Below are positions 11,401-23,639 of a stretch of DNA of 64,000 nucleotides, one piece after another. The DNA comes from Eucalyptus grandis (Eukaryota; Streptophyta; Magnoliopsida; Myrtales; Myrtaceae). A program made the translations under genes and the position numbers. How positions within the stretch are numbered: position 1 is the first letter of the stretch; the number at the start of each line of letters is the position of its first letter. Below the pieces are notes generated by a model. The model ran no database searches and was not told the origin of the DNA. It was given only the letters and a program-made list of their open reading frames with translations. Location of the stretch: NCBI RefSeq assembly GCF_016545825.1, contig NC_052614.1, positions 28,979,669-29,043,668 on the forward strand, given 5' to 3'.

Positions 11401-13260
11401 ACCTACTTCCAAGCATTTTCTGAAATTTTTAATTTTTAATAATTCCGAAAATGCTTGACTCGGACTGGGTCCTTCAGCCCAGTCCAAATAAAGACAGAAT
11501 TTTGGCCTCGACAAGATGGGCTAAAGAGCGCAATTGATTCCATCCTCAAGCCCACTCGATTCTAACCTTCCTAAGCTCGATTTCAGAAGACTTCTAATTA
11601 AGCCCATGTTCGTTTAACTTAATCCAAGCCCAAATTAAGAAGACTCATGACCAGCCTGCTCTTCCACCAAAGCAACACCAAGTCCATGTTAAACCCATTA
11701 ATCATTGTAGAGCCCATACCTTAATTTTATATTCTTCACGCTCGCTTATTCTTCATATTCAACTCGTCCATAGAAACACCTCCAAAACGTGAAACTTCCT
11801 CTTTTGGCTCCTTCTCTCACTCCCCAGACTATTTAATAAGGGCATGTCCATCTGTTAGTTAATTTTTCTATTCTAAATGGTTAGGAATCAGCCCTGAAAC
11901 AAAAGCAAAAATTAAAAAGTCTACTTCTTTGTTCCCCATAATATAAATGGAAAAAATTATTTCTAAATAGAAATTATTCTTAGCTATAGAAATATTAGTA
12001 CATACTGTAAAATTTTTGTGTCCATTGTTTTTAGTTAGTAACTGAGAGCTCATTAAAATTTACTCACTAACTCATGAACCTTGGGACTCATAATTTACCA
12101 ACAACGCAACAAAATCTCAAGCCACACACAAATGGACTTCACTATTGACTACCAATCATTCTGTTGATTCATCATATACATTCCAGCCGTACACTCCATC
12201 TAGCAAGCATCACACAAGTGACGCCAAAACATGTGCAAAACAAGGAGCCGAACACGAGAGCAAAAATAAGGGCCGGACATACGGCCATATACTCGGACCA
12301 CAGAAAAATGAACTTGAAATGAATCAATTGAACAAGGATGTTGCAATTTAAAAATGAAATGATCATCAAAATGTTTTAAATCAGGAGACATTGTGTGCAG
12401 TGCATTGAGAAGTTTACTGACCGTTCTAAGGCCTGAACTCGTATGTAGACCCGTAACACAAAAGAAATCAACTCAGTTGGAAATGGAACACTCAAGAACC
12501 GGAGAAACCAAGCCCGGGTCGTCCTTTAAGTGGAACAAGGCGGAGCTGAAGGGGGTCGTGTGGGTGACCGTCTAACGAGGAAGTCCCTACCCAGCTCGGA
12601 GACGACGACTAGAGGGCGAGTTCGAGGTGAACCGCAGCTCTGGCCAGCTCCAAGTCGAGATCCTTGCGAAAGAGCGACTCAAACTAAACAACCAAAGAGC
12701 ATTCACGAGATGTGAGCCGTGACTCAACGGAGATACGACACCCAAAACGTCGAGAGCCCCCTACCCGAGATGGTAACAGTGGAAATAGAAGAACAGGTTC
12801 ATTCCATACACGAAAACGGGATGAACCGCGATCTCACATCTTTCGACCCCGTCAAGCCGCGGGATCATCGGAAGACGGCACTGACGATGACGATGACGAT
12901 GACGACGACGACCAGTGATTCCTTTAAAGACCAACCAACCAGCGATTCCTTCTCCTCAAGGAAGACGCCCCCGTCCTCTCCGTTGGTCACTTCCCCAACC
13001 AAAATTCTCGCTTGATGATCGCCGCCGATGCCGCAATGTTGTCTCTGCTGTGCGAGCGTCCTTCCTCGCGCTCGTCTCCGCGAGCGTGAAGAAAAATTGG
13101 AAAAGAAAAGGAAAGGGGGATCGGGCTGACAAGGGAAAAGAACTGGGCCAAACAAAATAAAAGAAATGGGCCGGGGAGAGAAAATAAGGGAGACGGCTAA
13201 AGCCCGACCCAAACGAACCTGGTCGAACTGGCTCCATTCCTTTTTTTTTACTATATTTTT
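11400..13260 (-). mobile_element. Decayed GC-rich, LTR-like sequence without recognised ends
   Basis: 11440-11720 is full of 'agcccatg/gcccagtcc' words, and 12475-13215 is GC-rich with 'ggcccatttctttt' and 'gggtcgggctt' on the minus strand. The same composition marks the middle of the long LTRs at 3357-6862 and 15845-18783, so this may be a minus-sense relic of one of those families. I could not find LTR termini or a TSD. A 'gacgat' microsatellite lies at 12885-12913. Overlapping frames on both strands (for example 12719-13015 and 12865-13212) look like composition artefacts. A real promoter and first exon cannot be excluded. Confidence 0.3.
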
Positions 13261-14310
13261 TGTATTCTCATAAGTGACAACCTACTAGATCGGCGAAATC
13301 AAGCGTCAACAGTCATGATCAAACTGACTCTTTTTTTGGAGTTACTTTATTTTGTGCTATTATTAGTCAAAAGCAACGAGAAAAATAAATTAAAGAAAGC
13401 TTGCTTGGCGACCAATTTAGGTTACTTTTCAATTTAACTAGACATGCATCTTAATAGAAGAGTTGGTAATACAGTTATTCGAAACTTTGTTAATTTATCT
13501 TCATTAGGTTTGATCATTAGCTTATGTAATTAAAAAATTACATTTACGGAAAATGAAATATAATCTTTTACATACTATTTGTTTATGTTGGTTCTTTTGT
13601 CTTCCAAAAAATAAAGTGATAAGTGGCCAAAAGGAAAAGGATGAAGATAATGTTAAAAAGAAATGAAAAGGAAAATAAAAAATTATATAAAGACGACAGG
13701 GGGATATATGTCAGTTTAAGAGGGGCCATGTGTCAAACTTCACATAGGCCTCTTGATTTGCACCAAATAACTATATAGTACTAGATCAAATTAAATCAGA
13801 TTAGATAAGACTACAAAATAAAATAAAAAACGAAACAACCCAAGCTTGAATCGAAAGAACTAACTCTAAATTATTATCACTTATTTCAAAAGAGAAAGCG
13901 TAGTTATTTAATTATCATCTTTAGTAGTCAGATGTAATCTCCCTTTCTTCCTTAAGGATTTTTTGGCCAAATCTTCCTTAAGCGTTGAAAAAAATATAAA
14001 TCTCATAGAAAGATCACTTCTAAGTTCTAAGGTCGTCAAATGAAGGAAAATGGCCGCATATACCTCGCTAGATAAGGATGTATTCTGATCTACACTACAA
14101 ATGAATATTTATGTCAATCCATATCAATTAAGTTGTTGATGTCAATAAGTATATGGAATAGATGCTCATACAAGTTATTCTAATATTATTTTTTTCACAA
14201 ACCATACACGTTTTCAAGAAAAAGGAAAATGAAAATTGGAAAGCGTTTTCAAATTAAAAATATTTTTAAAAATGAAATGGCTAGTCTTCACGTAATCTCA
14301 TGAAAAAAGA
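13261..14310. other. Unassigned AT-rich spacer
   Basis: No coding or RNA feature was seen. It is the 3' flank of the TNL fragment that follows. Confidence 0.5.
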
Positions 14311-14757
14311 TCAAGAAAACACTATAGGCACGCTAAAGTTAAAAGGGAGTAAATAAACAAGTTTACCAATATATATTCCTTCAAGCCTCAAAATTCCAGA
14401 TATGCTGATCTTACAAGCTTGCTCAAGTGCTAGAGTGCGAGACATCTTCTCAAGCTTTTTCTTAAAGTTAGAAAGGACCATCTTTTCACTAAGGATTGGG
14501 AAAACCATTACAAAAAAACTAGACTTCATCAAGTTCTTCAAGTTGGACAGATCACGTGAGCTTCCCTAGGAGCTATAGCCTTCGATCCAAAGAATTTCTA
14601 GAGATTCCAATCTATCAAGACCTTGAATGTCAACCAATTTTGAGTTGTACCATAACTCACACTCCTTAAGATTTTTCAAGTTAGAGAAGTTGACTAATGT
14701 CTGAAGGAGCGACACTCGGCAATACACAAGAGCTGTAGATTTTCCAAATTGGAAAAG
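14311..14757 (-). pseudogene. TNL leucine-rich-repeat fragment (C-terminal part)
   Basis: Read on the minus strand this encodes LRR units typical of TIR-NB-LRR plant resistance proteins: NLENLQLLCIAECRS, then a frame change near 14703, then NFSNLKNLKECELW and LVDIQGLDRLESLEIL. The same words occur in the TNL pseudogene at 56975-57690 (LVEIQGLDRLESLQ, LSNLKKLE), so the two are paralogous ends. An in-frame TAG near 14567 separates GYSS from RDLSNLKNLM, where the paralogue reads through. There is no TIR or NB-ARC part. The upstream side is cut at about 14757, where LTR sequence begins. A GTAAAC after about 14365 could be a splice donor. It is non-functional. Confidence 0.8.
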
Positions 14758-15217
14758 ACCCATGCGCGGGTCAGGCATCACATTTTTGTAAATGTGATTG
14801 ACGTGAGGAGGAATAAGACCCATGCGCGGGTTGGGCCAAAATGAAGGGCCAGCCCACATGAAAAGAAGAAAATAAAGAAGAAGAAAGAGAAAAAGAGGTG
14901 GGCTGGGCTTGCGCAAGGAGAAAGGGAGAAAGGAAGAAAGGGGAAAAAGGAGGGCCGGGTAGGGGATTCGTTTTTTTTTTTTTTTTTTAATGATTATAAT
15001 TTTTGATAATAATGATATTTTTTCTCTTCTTTTTTATTTTCTTTTTTTTTCTTTTTTTTTTTGAAAAATTTAATAATTAGCATTAGTAATGCAAATATTC
15101 CTAATGCTAATACGCAATGCAATTTAGTTAAAATTATTTTTTTGGGGTTTAAAATTTAATTACTAATTTTCTACGTGGTTAAATCCTAAGTAAAAATGCA
15201 AATTTTAGGTGTCAACA
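14758..15217 (-). mobile_element. 5' fragment of a minus-sense long LTR
   Basis: On the minus strand it starts TGTTGACACC at 15217 and continues with 'taaaatttgca' and 'cttaggattt'. That parallels the start of the LTR at 15845 and the LTR start at 50709 (minus). About 460 bases remain before it breaks into the TNL fragment. It includes a poly-T tract (14971-14988), a purine-rich strip, and two copies of 'agacccatgcgcgggt' 60 bases apart (14757 and 14817), one at the junction itself. Confidence 0.6.
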
Positions 15218-15844
15218 TGCAATTTACTGCAATGAGAGATTGACACATAGACAAGGCATCTTTGAGCAGATCATATCTAATTTTATTCTTTTCCTCTTTT
15301 TTCCCCCTTCTCTTAGTTCTTAATTTGCTCCTCCTCCACCATGGTTGTCAACCCGGTCTAGTCACTCACCCCCCCAAACCCCACTCCTCTTGAATTATAA
15401 GTATATAACATTGCCCATTTATTGCAATGAGAGGTCGATAAATAAATAAGGAATCTTTGAACTAAATATAACCATCTCATTCTTTTTCTTTTTTTCCCTT
15501 TTCTTATTTCTTGACTTGTCCTCCACCGCCGTCATCCACCCAAGCAACCCAAGAACTGGGGTCGCAACCACCAAACTAGACCTCGCTATCTTTTTCTAGC
15601 AAGGGATAGAGTGAGAGAATGCTTTTAGCAATGACGATAATGGCCTCATGTGATGGTAGCAGATAACGAGCAGCGCCAAAGGTGTGGTGTGGGGTTAACA
15701 AGAGCATGATGGCCGCGAAGGTAAAGTAAAAAAAAAAAAACAGAGATATTAGGTTTAGGCTTTTTGAGTAAATTCTTTAATATTGTGTTGCTTTTTTATC
15801 ATTTTGGGTAATCAAATAAGAAAAGGATCTCTATGCTTTCTCAT
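15218..15844. other. Spacer with a diverged tandem duplication
   Basis: About 15225-15354 and 15414-15542 are diverged copies of one another. They share 'attgcaatgagag/ctgcaatgagag', 'aatctttgaac/catctttgagc', a pyrimidine-rich strip and 'ccaccgccgtcatc/ccaccatggttgtc'. No gene is recognised. It separates two LTR starts that point away from each other. Confidence 0.5.
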
Positions 15845-18783
15845 TATTGACACCTAAATTTTGCTTTTTCACTTAGGGTTTAATTTAGAAAATTAGGGAT
15901 TAATTTTAACTCCCAGTAAAAATAATTTTCGCGAAATTGCATCGGATATAAACATTAAGAATACTTGTGTTACTATTATTAAGTATTAAAGTCTTCAAAA
16001 AAAATTCAAAGAATTTATGATTCATAGGCGTGTAATTTATAGATGCCACAACAAGGATTCGAGTGATTAGGTTATTTAAAAGGACAAATTTTAGCGGATG
16101 GTCCGGTTACAGTTGGTAGCAAACTCACTTTGGGTAAAAGTGTAGTTAATGTAAAAAAAAAAAAAAAAAAATTCGAAAAGGGCCGTGCTAGGGCTGGGCC
16201 TTCCCGGCCCTCTCTTCTCTTCTCTTCTCTCCTTTTCTTCTTCACGCTAGGACATGCCCAGTACCTCTTCCTTCCTAGCCCGGCCCACTCCTCTTTTCTT
16301 CTTTTCCTAATTTTCCCCAGTGTGGCCCATCTTTATTATTCCTCAGCCCGGCCCGCTCATTTCTCTTCGTTCTCCTCTGTCGCCTTGGACGCTCACCGGA
16401 CGACAAACGGAACGTAAAGGGAGGGGCGACAAACAAAGGACAGAAGGACAGAGGCAGGCCGAACGGAGGCGAGGCTGCGCGCGACGCTCGACTGAGAATG
16501 TCGTGCGGTTCAGGTCTGAGAAAGGCAGCTGTCGTCGCTGGAACAGAGAGAGAAGATCTGAAAAAGGAGAGGGCAGCTTCTTCGTAGGGGGGATTCGGCG
16601 TCTTCTTCTTCTGGGACTGGAAAGAAAAACAACAGAGGGCAGAGAGCTAGAGGGAGCAGAGGAAGAGAGAGCTCAGGGGAGAGAGGTCTCGAGGAAGAGA
16701 GGGATCTGAGAGAGAACCAGTGTGCGAAAGAGAAAGCTCGCGAGAGAGAGAGATGGAGAAGGGCACTGAGAGAAAGGAGAACAGAGAAAATAAGCAAGCG
16801 TCTTCCTTCCTCTTCTTCAGCACTCTTTTCGTCACTGCGCGGTCCTCGCGCTTGCACAACCGTGAGGTCCCCCCTGGCGCACCGGCGCTTCGCCAGCATA
16901 TGCGGTGATCTCCGGCGACGTTCTCAGCGAGCGCGAGCTTTAGGTTTTCCTACGCTGGTTAGGACCTTGACGCGCCTCAGATCTCCACCATCAAGGCGTC
17001 TCCACAGCAGAGTTCACCGAGCCCGACTGCTTAGCACCATAGCCACTGCTCCAACAAACCAGACGAGTTGCCGCCTTCCCCGACGCTGGCTCAACGCCAT
17101 AGCCGCCGCAGGAACAAGCTGCCGCCAAGCTTATCACAGTAACCTCGCCGTGACTCGCCCTCCCCCCAACTCGTTTTTCATCGATCACCCAGCGCGGACG
17201 CCGGATTTGCAAGCGAGCATCCTGTGGTCGCACGCCTCCGGTGACCATCTCAACCAGGTTGACGTCGCTCCCTGTCCGAGACCCTCACGTTGGCGCCTCC
17301 CTGCCGCGCCACGCGAGCCAGCCACGAGTATTCCACCACCACTGTGGTCGCGTTTCATCAACGGTTACCCCGGCGTCCCACCTTGTCAAGCGTCGCCTCG
17401 AGCAAGCACCACCACCACCGTGGCCAAGAGTCGAGCAGAAACAAGACCCACACGCCGAGACGTGCCACCGCGAGGCGACGCTGCTGCACCAGCATTTCGA
17501 GCTTGCCCTGTTTTCTATGTGTTGAGATTTTATGCATCATCCAGTTAATGTGTTGTTTGTAATAGTCAATTTAATTACTAATTTTATCCATAAAGATTTC
17601 GGATTTTTTTTTCTTTTGTTAATTATTTTGACTTATTATTGGATAACTATTGTGTCTAAAGATTTAACCTGTGAGACAATGCATTATATTTTAGATTATC
17701 ACAATCTTTTAATTTGAAATTCCCAAGAATTGGGCTTGCGGGTTAAGTGAGATCCTTAATTCGGACGGCCACCGTTTTCTTAAAAAGCCAGAAAAAATCA
17801 TCTTAGGATGGATTTGATTCTTTTTCTTAGTTCAAATTGCACGTTTAAATTAGGGCATTTTTAAATTACGATTTTTTTTAAACCAAAAAAATCATGGGCA
17901 TGTCATTAGCTGCATCATCATTATGCCATGTTATCATGCCAGGTCCTTATGCTGCGTCATTTATACCATCGTGCCATGTCATCAATGCCACGTCACGTGC
18001 CCCGTCATCACATTTGTCACCACATGTCATGTCATTATTCGCATGCCATTTAGTGATTGTATGTTAGGGTCATTAGATCAAAACACATGTCATGCTAGGA
18101 TAAAATGCATATTAATTATTTCCCGTCCTTAGAAGTAGGACATAGTCGAATATCATCACTTCTTTGCATCATTGCATTTAAAATAAGCTCAAATTGCATG
18201 AAGAATTGTTTTCATTGAACAAGAGGAAACCCAAAAGCAGTTGGTTGAAATTGTGTGTTGATTACTAACCATATACAGTTGAATATATGTTTCTTCTAAT
18301 TAATCTTGTAGGTGTTTATGTTGCTTTAAGGTAAGTATGCCTCTCTTTCCTTGCAATTTATTGACTACTTTGATCATTGTGCATTTCATTAATGATTCCG
18401 TACCGCATGATCACCTCATATATTAGTGGATAAGCTTAAAATCAATCTAGACTACTTGACAAAAATTTTCTTGAATTGAATAATATTAGGTACCAAAAGA
18501 GCACTAATTGCTTAATTAGTATAATCAAGTCTCCAACTCTAAACTCTTTAGTTATGTAGGAAGTGATGTATATTTACATGCCCTACTTAGTTTCTAGCCA
18601 ACCATGACAGGTTAGTGGTGACTCCTCCCTTTTAGAAAATTTTCACACCATCGATTTAAATACTCGAGGTCGTGCAAGGTGTGAGTTTGAGAGAGCCCGC
18701 ATCTAGATCATGGGCCATAGACTCATCCTTTAGACAATACCCTTGACCATTATTCCGTCCATACTGAGAGAATGGTTGCGACA
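15845..18783 (+). mobile_element. Long LTR (2.9 kb), second LTR family, plus sense
   Basis: It begins TATTGACACC (expected TGTTGACACC) and ends GGTTGCGACA at 18783. Compared with the minus strand of 47399-50709 it shares the start, 'gagtcaccac/gtggtgactc' near 18613, 'ggctctctcaa' near 18692 and the terminal GTTGCGACA, so both are LTRs of one family. The middle (16180-17540) is GC-rich with CT and GA strips. It holds a 228-codon frame at 16862-17548, plus others on both strands, and none has a recognisable domain. No clear TSD (CTCAT left, CTATC right) and no primer binding site follow, so it is a decayed solo LTR or LTR fragment. Confidence 0.65.
17895..18055 (+). repeat. Degenerate 'catgtcat' short repeats
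   Basis: Repeated words 'gtcatta', 'gccatgt', 'tgccacgtca' and 'catgtcat' give a low-complexity patch inside the LTR. A short Cys/His-rich frame there is an artefact of the repeat. Confidence 0.6.
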
Positions 18784-19840
18784 CTATCCAAAATATGGAA
18801 AGTGTTGAATAAACACTTGGGTTGTGCTTTTTGCACTCTTGCTACGGTTAAAACACTCCCTATCACAATGTTTTGACAATATTATCTTTTGTGAGTGTCA
18901 TTTTTTTAAAGTGTTCTTCAATTGCTTTTCTTATTTCTCTTTTCTCGTCGCGCCACTCTCTTCTTCTCATTTATTTCTCTTTGTCCTCTCTCATTCTAAA
19001 ATACCCCCTCTCATGCGAATAGGACAAGCTTTTGATGCCCCAATGTTTGTCATCGACACAAGCAACTCACGAAGTTGAAGCCCACATTTTGTGTCAAATG
19101 AATAGAGCATCAAGTGCCAATCATACTAAGGTCTTCCCCAGAAAAACAAAAACACTTATATAGGAGGGTATAAATCAAAGTACTGTTGATGTCAGTACTA
19201 CCGCAGGTTCAAGCACTGCTCATGCATTATGAGCATCAGAACAGATGAGGATACTTAAAAAGAAGGGATATCGCTGAGCTTGAAGTTGAACTGCGGATGG
19301 AGAGGGAGACTTGTTATTTTTCATTTGGAAATGCACCGATTCGATTTGTAAGCTCAAAAGCACAGTGTGACAACATTGGGAGTAGGAGAATATAGGTGAA
19401 TGTCCAGGAATCCAGAAAAATGGATCTGGTCCCAACAAGCTTGCTAGGCCACAAAATCAGGCCAATTGCTAATCCAGTCTCCCAAATCAACGCCACCCCG
19501 GACTCTACAATGCAAGTCTCATAGGCTTGAATCTAACATCGATTAAGATCTTGAACTTCTCGCTTCATACAAAAGAATCTCCATAACCTATAGTATATGT
19601 TTTGACTCTTGCATAATCATCTATAAGATATCATCTTTTAGATCACATATGACTCCATCATCCAATCATATCAAAAATAATAAATTTGTTAGAACTTTGT
19701 CGTGACTTCAAATGATAAAGCTAGTTGAGTAATCATCTAAATTAATAAAATCATCACCACAATTTCGTAATTAACTCAATGCTAGAGTTACGACATGTTC
19801 TAACTTCACTTATTTCTAGCTCAGGATACTATTGCTATGA
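18784..19840. other. Unassigned sequence
   Basis: No gene recognised. Short frames at 18824-19078 and 19220-19496 have no domain. Ends directly at the LTR of the copia element. Confidence 0.4.
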
Positions 19841-20580
19841 TGTTAAAATATGTCTCGAGTTTGAGCCCAATGCGAAATTACGCATATTCCGAATTGGATA
19901 TGTTACAGACGTTCAAAATTGAGCAAAGAAGATCCGAAGATCAACTTCTCAAATTTGAATTTGCATTTGAGAGTCTGGCTGCTAATATAGGAAAGTCCAA
20001 CTTTCACTTGGATTTAGATTTTGTTTAAAACATACAGAGATATGTTTTGAGAGATATATTTTGAATAAAATCGTTTAAGATAGGAAACATAATCCTATGA
20101 GAAGTTGGCAAAAGAATAAGGGTCTCATTTATATATATAGACTTGTGGCCATGGATGGAAGATGGTTGATCATGAAGAATTGGTTTTGAAGTGCCGTCTT
20201 GTCGTCGAGTGCTTGGGAGTGATTTTCTTTGTCGTTCTTGTTCGTGAATTACATCCAAGGAAGTTTAGTATTGAAGCCAATTAAATCTTGTGGTAAGATT
20301 TGCATGTAATTCCTTCGTGAGATTGAGAGATTATTTCTTGAGAAATTTCGGGGCTAAACACTGCGTGTGTTATTGGGTGTAATTGGGACTTGGGAAATAC
20401 TGAGAGAGTGTTTGAGTCATTCGAGTGTGTAATCTCCTTGTATCGCTTGATTTATAGTGAAATTCGCTGCTGCTCTCCCTGTGGACGTATGTCTTTATGA
20501 CCTAACTACGTAAATCTGGTGTCCAATTTATTTTCTTCTTCTGTTTATATTATTGTTCCATCGCTTGCTTTATCGCAACA
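19841..20580 (+). repeat. 5' LTR of the deleted copia element
   Basis: 740 bp, TGTTAAAATA to TATCGCAACA, followed by the primer binding site. Confidence 0.92.
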
Positions 20581-20621
20581 ATTGATATCAGAGCCAGGCT
20601 TGGCTAAGTTGAAGTGAATCG

Positions 20622-22790
20622 ATGGCGACAGAAGAAGTACAAGTGAGAATCGACAGATTTGATGGGAAAGATTTTAGTTTCTGGAAGATGCAGATTGAAT
20701 ATTATCTTCACTAGATGAAACCGCACTTGCCTTTATCTGGGGAGAAACTAGAGACGATGAAGTAAACTAATTGGGATTTGCTGGATAGACGAGCTATGGG
20801 TGTTATTCGGCTGACGTTGGCTCGTAACGTCGCATTTAACATCTTGAAGGAGAAGACTACTACTGATTTGATGCAAGCCCTGTCGGATATGTACGAGAAG
20901 CCCTCTGCGATCAACAAGGTCTATTTGATGCGACATTTGTTTAATTTGAAGATGAACAAAGATGCGTCAGTTGCATATCATATCAATGAACTCAATGTGA
21001 TTGTTAGTTAATTGAGTTCAGTTGAGATTAACTTTGAAGATGAGGTACGTGCTTTGATTCTATTATCTCCATTGCCTGATAGTTGGAATACTACTATTAC
21101 TGCTGTTAGTAATTCCTCTGGGGCAACAAATTTGACGTTTGATGGGGTTTGAGATTTGATTCTGAGCGAGGACATTGTAGAAGAGAATCTAGTGAACATG
21201 TATTTGCTGCTTTAGTAGGTGAAAATAGAGAAAGATCTAGAACACGTGTGGGTAACAATAATACTAATATGAACAGGCGTAGTCAGTCTAGGACTGATGA
21301 TGTTATCTGTTGGAGCTATGGCAAGAGGGGACATCTTAGAAGGAATTGCCTTAAGCTGAAAAATGATAAGAGTAAGAGAATTATAGTTGATTCTGCAGAT
21401 AATGTTGCAGCTGTAGCAGATAATGCCGATTATGTCTTGGCTGTCACTAATGATTCATCGTTTGATGGATAGATTATGGATTCTGGTTGTTCTTTTCATG
21501 TCACACCAAATAAAAACTGGTTTATCACTTATCAGTGCACGGGTAATGGTAAAGTCCAGTTAGGGAACAACGCTGAGTCTAATGTTGTGGGTGTTGGTGA
21601 TGTTAAAAAAGAATGCATGATGGCATTGTGAGGACATCGACTAGAGTAAGACACGTTCCAGAATTGAAAAAGAACTTAATTTTCTTGGGTGTCCTAGATT
21701 CAGCTGGTTGCAGGTATTCTTTAAAAGGTGAAGTTCTGAAGGTTATTCGAGGTGCCCTGGTGATAATGAAAGGAATCAAGCGTGGAGGCCTGTATAAACT
21801 TCAAGGTGATACAGTGACAAGTTTCGCTGCGGAGACGTCGGATGCATCTGTTCGAGAATCTATTGACTGCTCGAGGAAGACTTGGGTGTTTGTGCCAATG
21901 CATAAGTTTGATGCGGATGTTAAGATCACGCGGTTGAGAGCTTTGATCGAGACGGAGACTGGTAAGTCAATCAAGCATGTGCGGACTGACAAGAGCATGG
22001 AGTTCTACTCGGAGTTGGCAAATAAATTCTGCATGAAAGAGGGCATAGCGAAGCACCGCACTAGTGCCAGTAAATCACAACAATTTGCAGAATTGATGAA
22101 CAGAACATTACTAAAGACGGCCTGAAAAATTATCTCTAGTGCTGGTATGGCTAGGAGAATCCTAGCTGATGTGCTTAGTATGGTAAGTTGTCTGGTGAAT
22201 AGATCCCCATCAACTATTATTGAATGACGGACTCTTGAAGAAGTGTAGTCAGGTAACGTTGCTAGTTATTCTATTATTAGAATGTTTGGTTGCCCGTGTT
22301 ATTTTCGAGTGAGTGATGGTAAGCTCGATTAGAGGGCAAGGTGCATGTTCCATGGCTATGCACAAGGTGTACGGGGCAATCGGTTATGGTGCCCAGATAT
22401 AAATTCACCTGTTAACAGCAGAGAAGTTACCTTTGATGAGTCTTTGGTACTGCTGCCTAGGAGTGTTTGTGGCAGTGTTAATAGGGATCTGGACGGTGTT
22501 TAGCTTGAGGTGGAGTTGCGACTAGAAACTCCTGATACGAGTACTAGTAAAGTAATCGACACAGATGGTGTTTGTAGCGAGGTGGAGCCTATAGAGCCAA
22601 TGGTTGCCGTAACTGCTGAAATTAACAAGGTACGTATTCGATCTCCTAATAGATATGAATGCAACAATGGTTTTGCTTTATCTACGGTTGATGAGGTTGT
22701 GTCGGAAAATCCTTGCGGATCAGTTAAAGGTGCATATGGAGTTGGTATTTTGATGAGGTCCTCGGTTATGGCGAAGTTCAAATGAGACTT
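20622..22790 (+). pseudogene. Gag-protease-integrase remnant of the copia element (TNT1-94-like)
   Basis: Translation from ATG at 20622 gives MATEEVQVRIDRFDGKDFSF, a typical TNT1-like Gag start. LTLARNVAFNILKEKTT and SDMYEKPSAINKVYLMR follow. A zinc knuckle near 21306-21347 has lost its second cysteine (CWSYGKRGH...C). Protease DSGCSFHVT is near 21480 and integrase core (IKHVRTDKSMEFYSE; the usual D..E region) near 21970-22110. After about 22500 the frame jumps to a linker with no YVDD or RNase H motifs. In-frame stops occur at 20713, 20764, 21009, 21150, 22122, 22225, 22246, 22330 and 22501. Where the expected residue is clear they correspond to Q, R or W codons. The element is not mobile on its own. 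Confidence 0.85.
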
Positions 22791-22908
22791 GGACTTGGAT
22801 AATATCTGTGGTGGTTAAGCCCATCGGGGCTATGGAAGAGTAGCAACATAATTTGAATTTTTACGAAGCGATTGCAACTTGGCTCAAACGTCGAGCCAAG
22901 GTGGAGAT

Positions 22909-23630
22909 TGTTAAAATATGTTTCGAGTTTGAGCTCAATGCGAAATTATGAATATTCCGAATTGGATATGTTGCGGACGTTCGAAATTGAGCAAAGAAGA
23001 TCCGAAGATCAACTTCCCAAATTTGAATCTGCGTTTGAGAGTCTGGCCGCTAAAATAGGAAAGTCCAACTTTTACTTGGATTTGGATTTTGTTTAAAACA
23101 TACAGAGATATGTTTTGGATAAAATCGTTTAAGATAGGAAACATAATCTTATGAGAAGTTGGTAAAAGAATAAGGGTCTCACTTATATATATACTTGTGG
23201 CCATGGATGGAAGATTGTTGATCATGAAGAATTGGTTTTGAAGCGCTGTCTTGTCGTCGAGTGCTTGTGAGGGATTTTCTTTGTCGTTTTTGTTCGTGAA
23301 TTACATCTAAGGAAGTTTAGTGTTGAAGCCAATTAAATATTGTGGTAAGATTTGCGTGTAATTCATTCGTGAGATTGAGAGATTATTTCTTGAGGAATTT
23401 CAGGGCTAAACACTGCGTGTGTTATTGGGTGTAATTGGGGCTTGGGAAACATTGAGAGAATGTTTGAGTGACTCGAGTGTGTAATCTCCTTGTATCGCTT
23501 GATCTATAGTGATTCGCTACTGCTCTCCCCGTGGACGTATGTCTTTACGACCGAACTACGTAAATCTGGTGTTCGATTTATTTTCTTCTTCTGTCTATAT
23601 TATTGTTCGATCGCTCGCTTTATCGCAACA
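22909..23630 (+). repeat. 3' LTR of the deleted copia element
   Basis: 722 bp, preceded by a purine tract. Lacks an 11-base segment present in the 5' LTR near 20050. Confidence 0.92.
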
Positions 23631-23639
23631 ATTGATATA

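Larger units (their letters stand above)
19841..23630 (+). mobile_element. Ty1/copia retrotransposon, internally deleted
   Basis: Two LTRs, 19841-20580 and 22909-23630, both start TGTTAAAATATG and end TTTATCGCAACA. By eye they differ by roughly 5-6 percent plus one 11-base indel. A primer binding site, TGATATCAGAGCC (20583), complementary to initiator tRNA-Met with one mismatch, follows the 5' LTR. The purine tract 'aaggtggagat' precedes the 3' LTR. The interior is only 2.3 kb: Gag, protease, integrase core and a short tail, with reverse transcriptase and RNase H missing. The 5-base flanks do not match (TATGA left, ATTGA right). That suggests LTR recombination between elements or loss of the original flank. 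Confidence 0.9.

Noticed and set aside
12719..13212. Frames on both strands with a 'gacgat' microsatellite
   Set aside because: The acidic or Thr/Met runs come from the microsatellite; no conserved motif, and the region looks like decayed LTR.
16320..16900. Several overlapping frames on both strands around a GA-rich strip
   Set aside because: Purine-rich low complexity keeps all frames open; the products are Arg/Glu or Leu/Ser repeats.
16862..17548. 228-codon open frame, the second longest in the window
   Set aside because: It lies in the GC-rich middle of a long LTR, is Arg/Pro/Ser-rich with no domain, and other frames on both strands are also open. The related LTR at 47399-50709 shows no matching protein.
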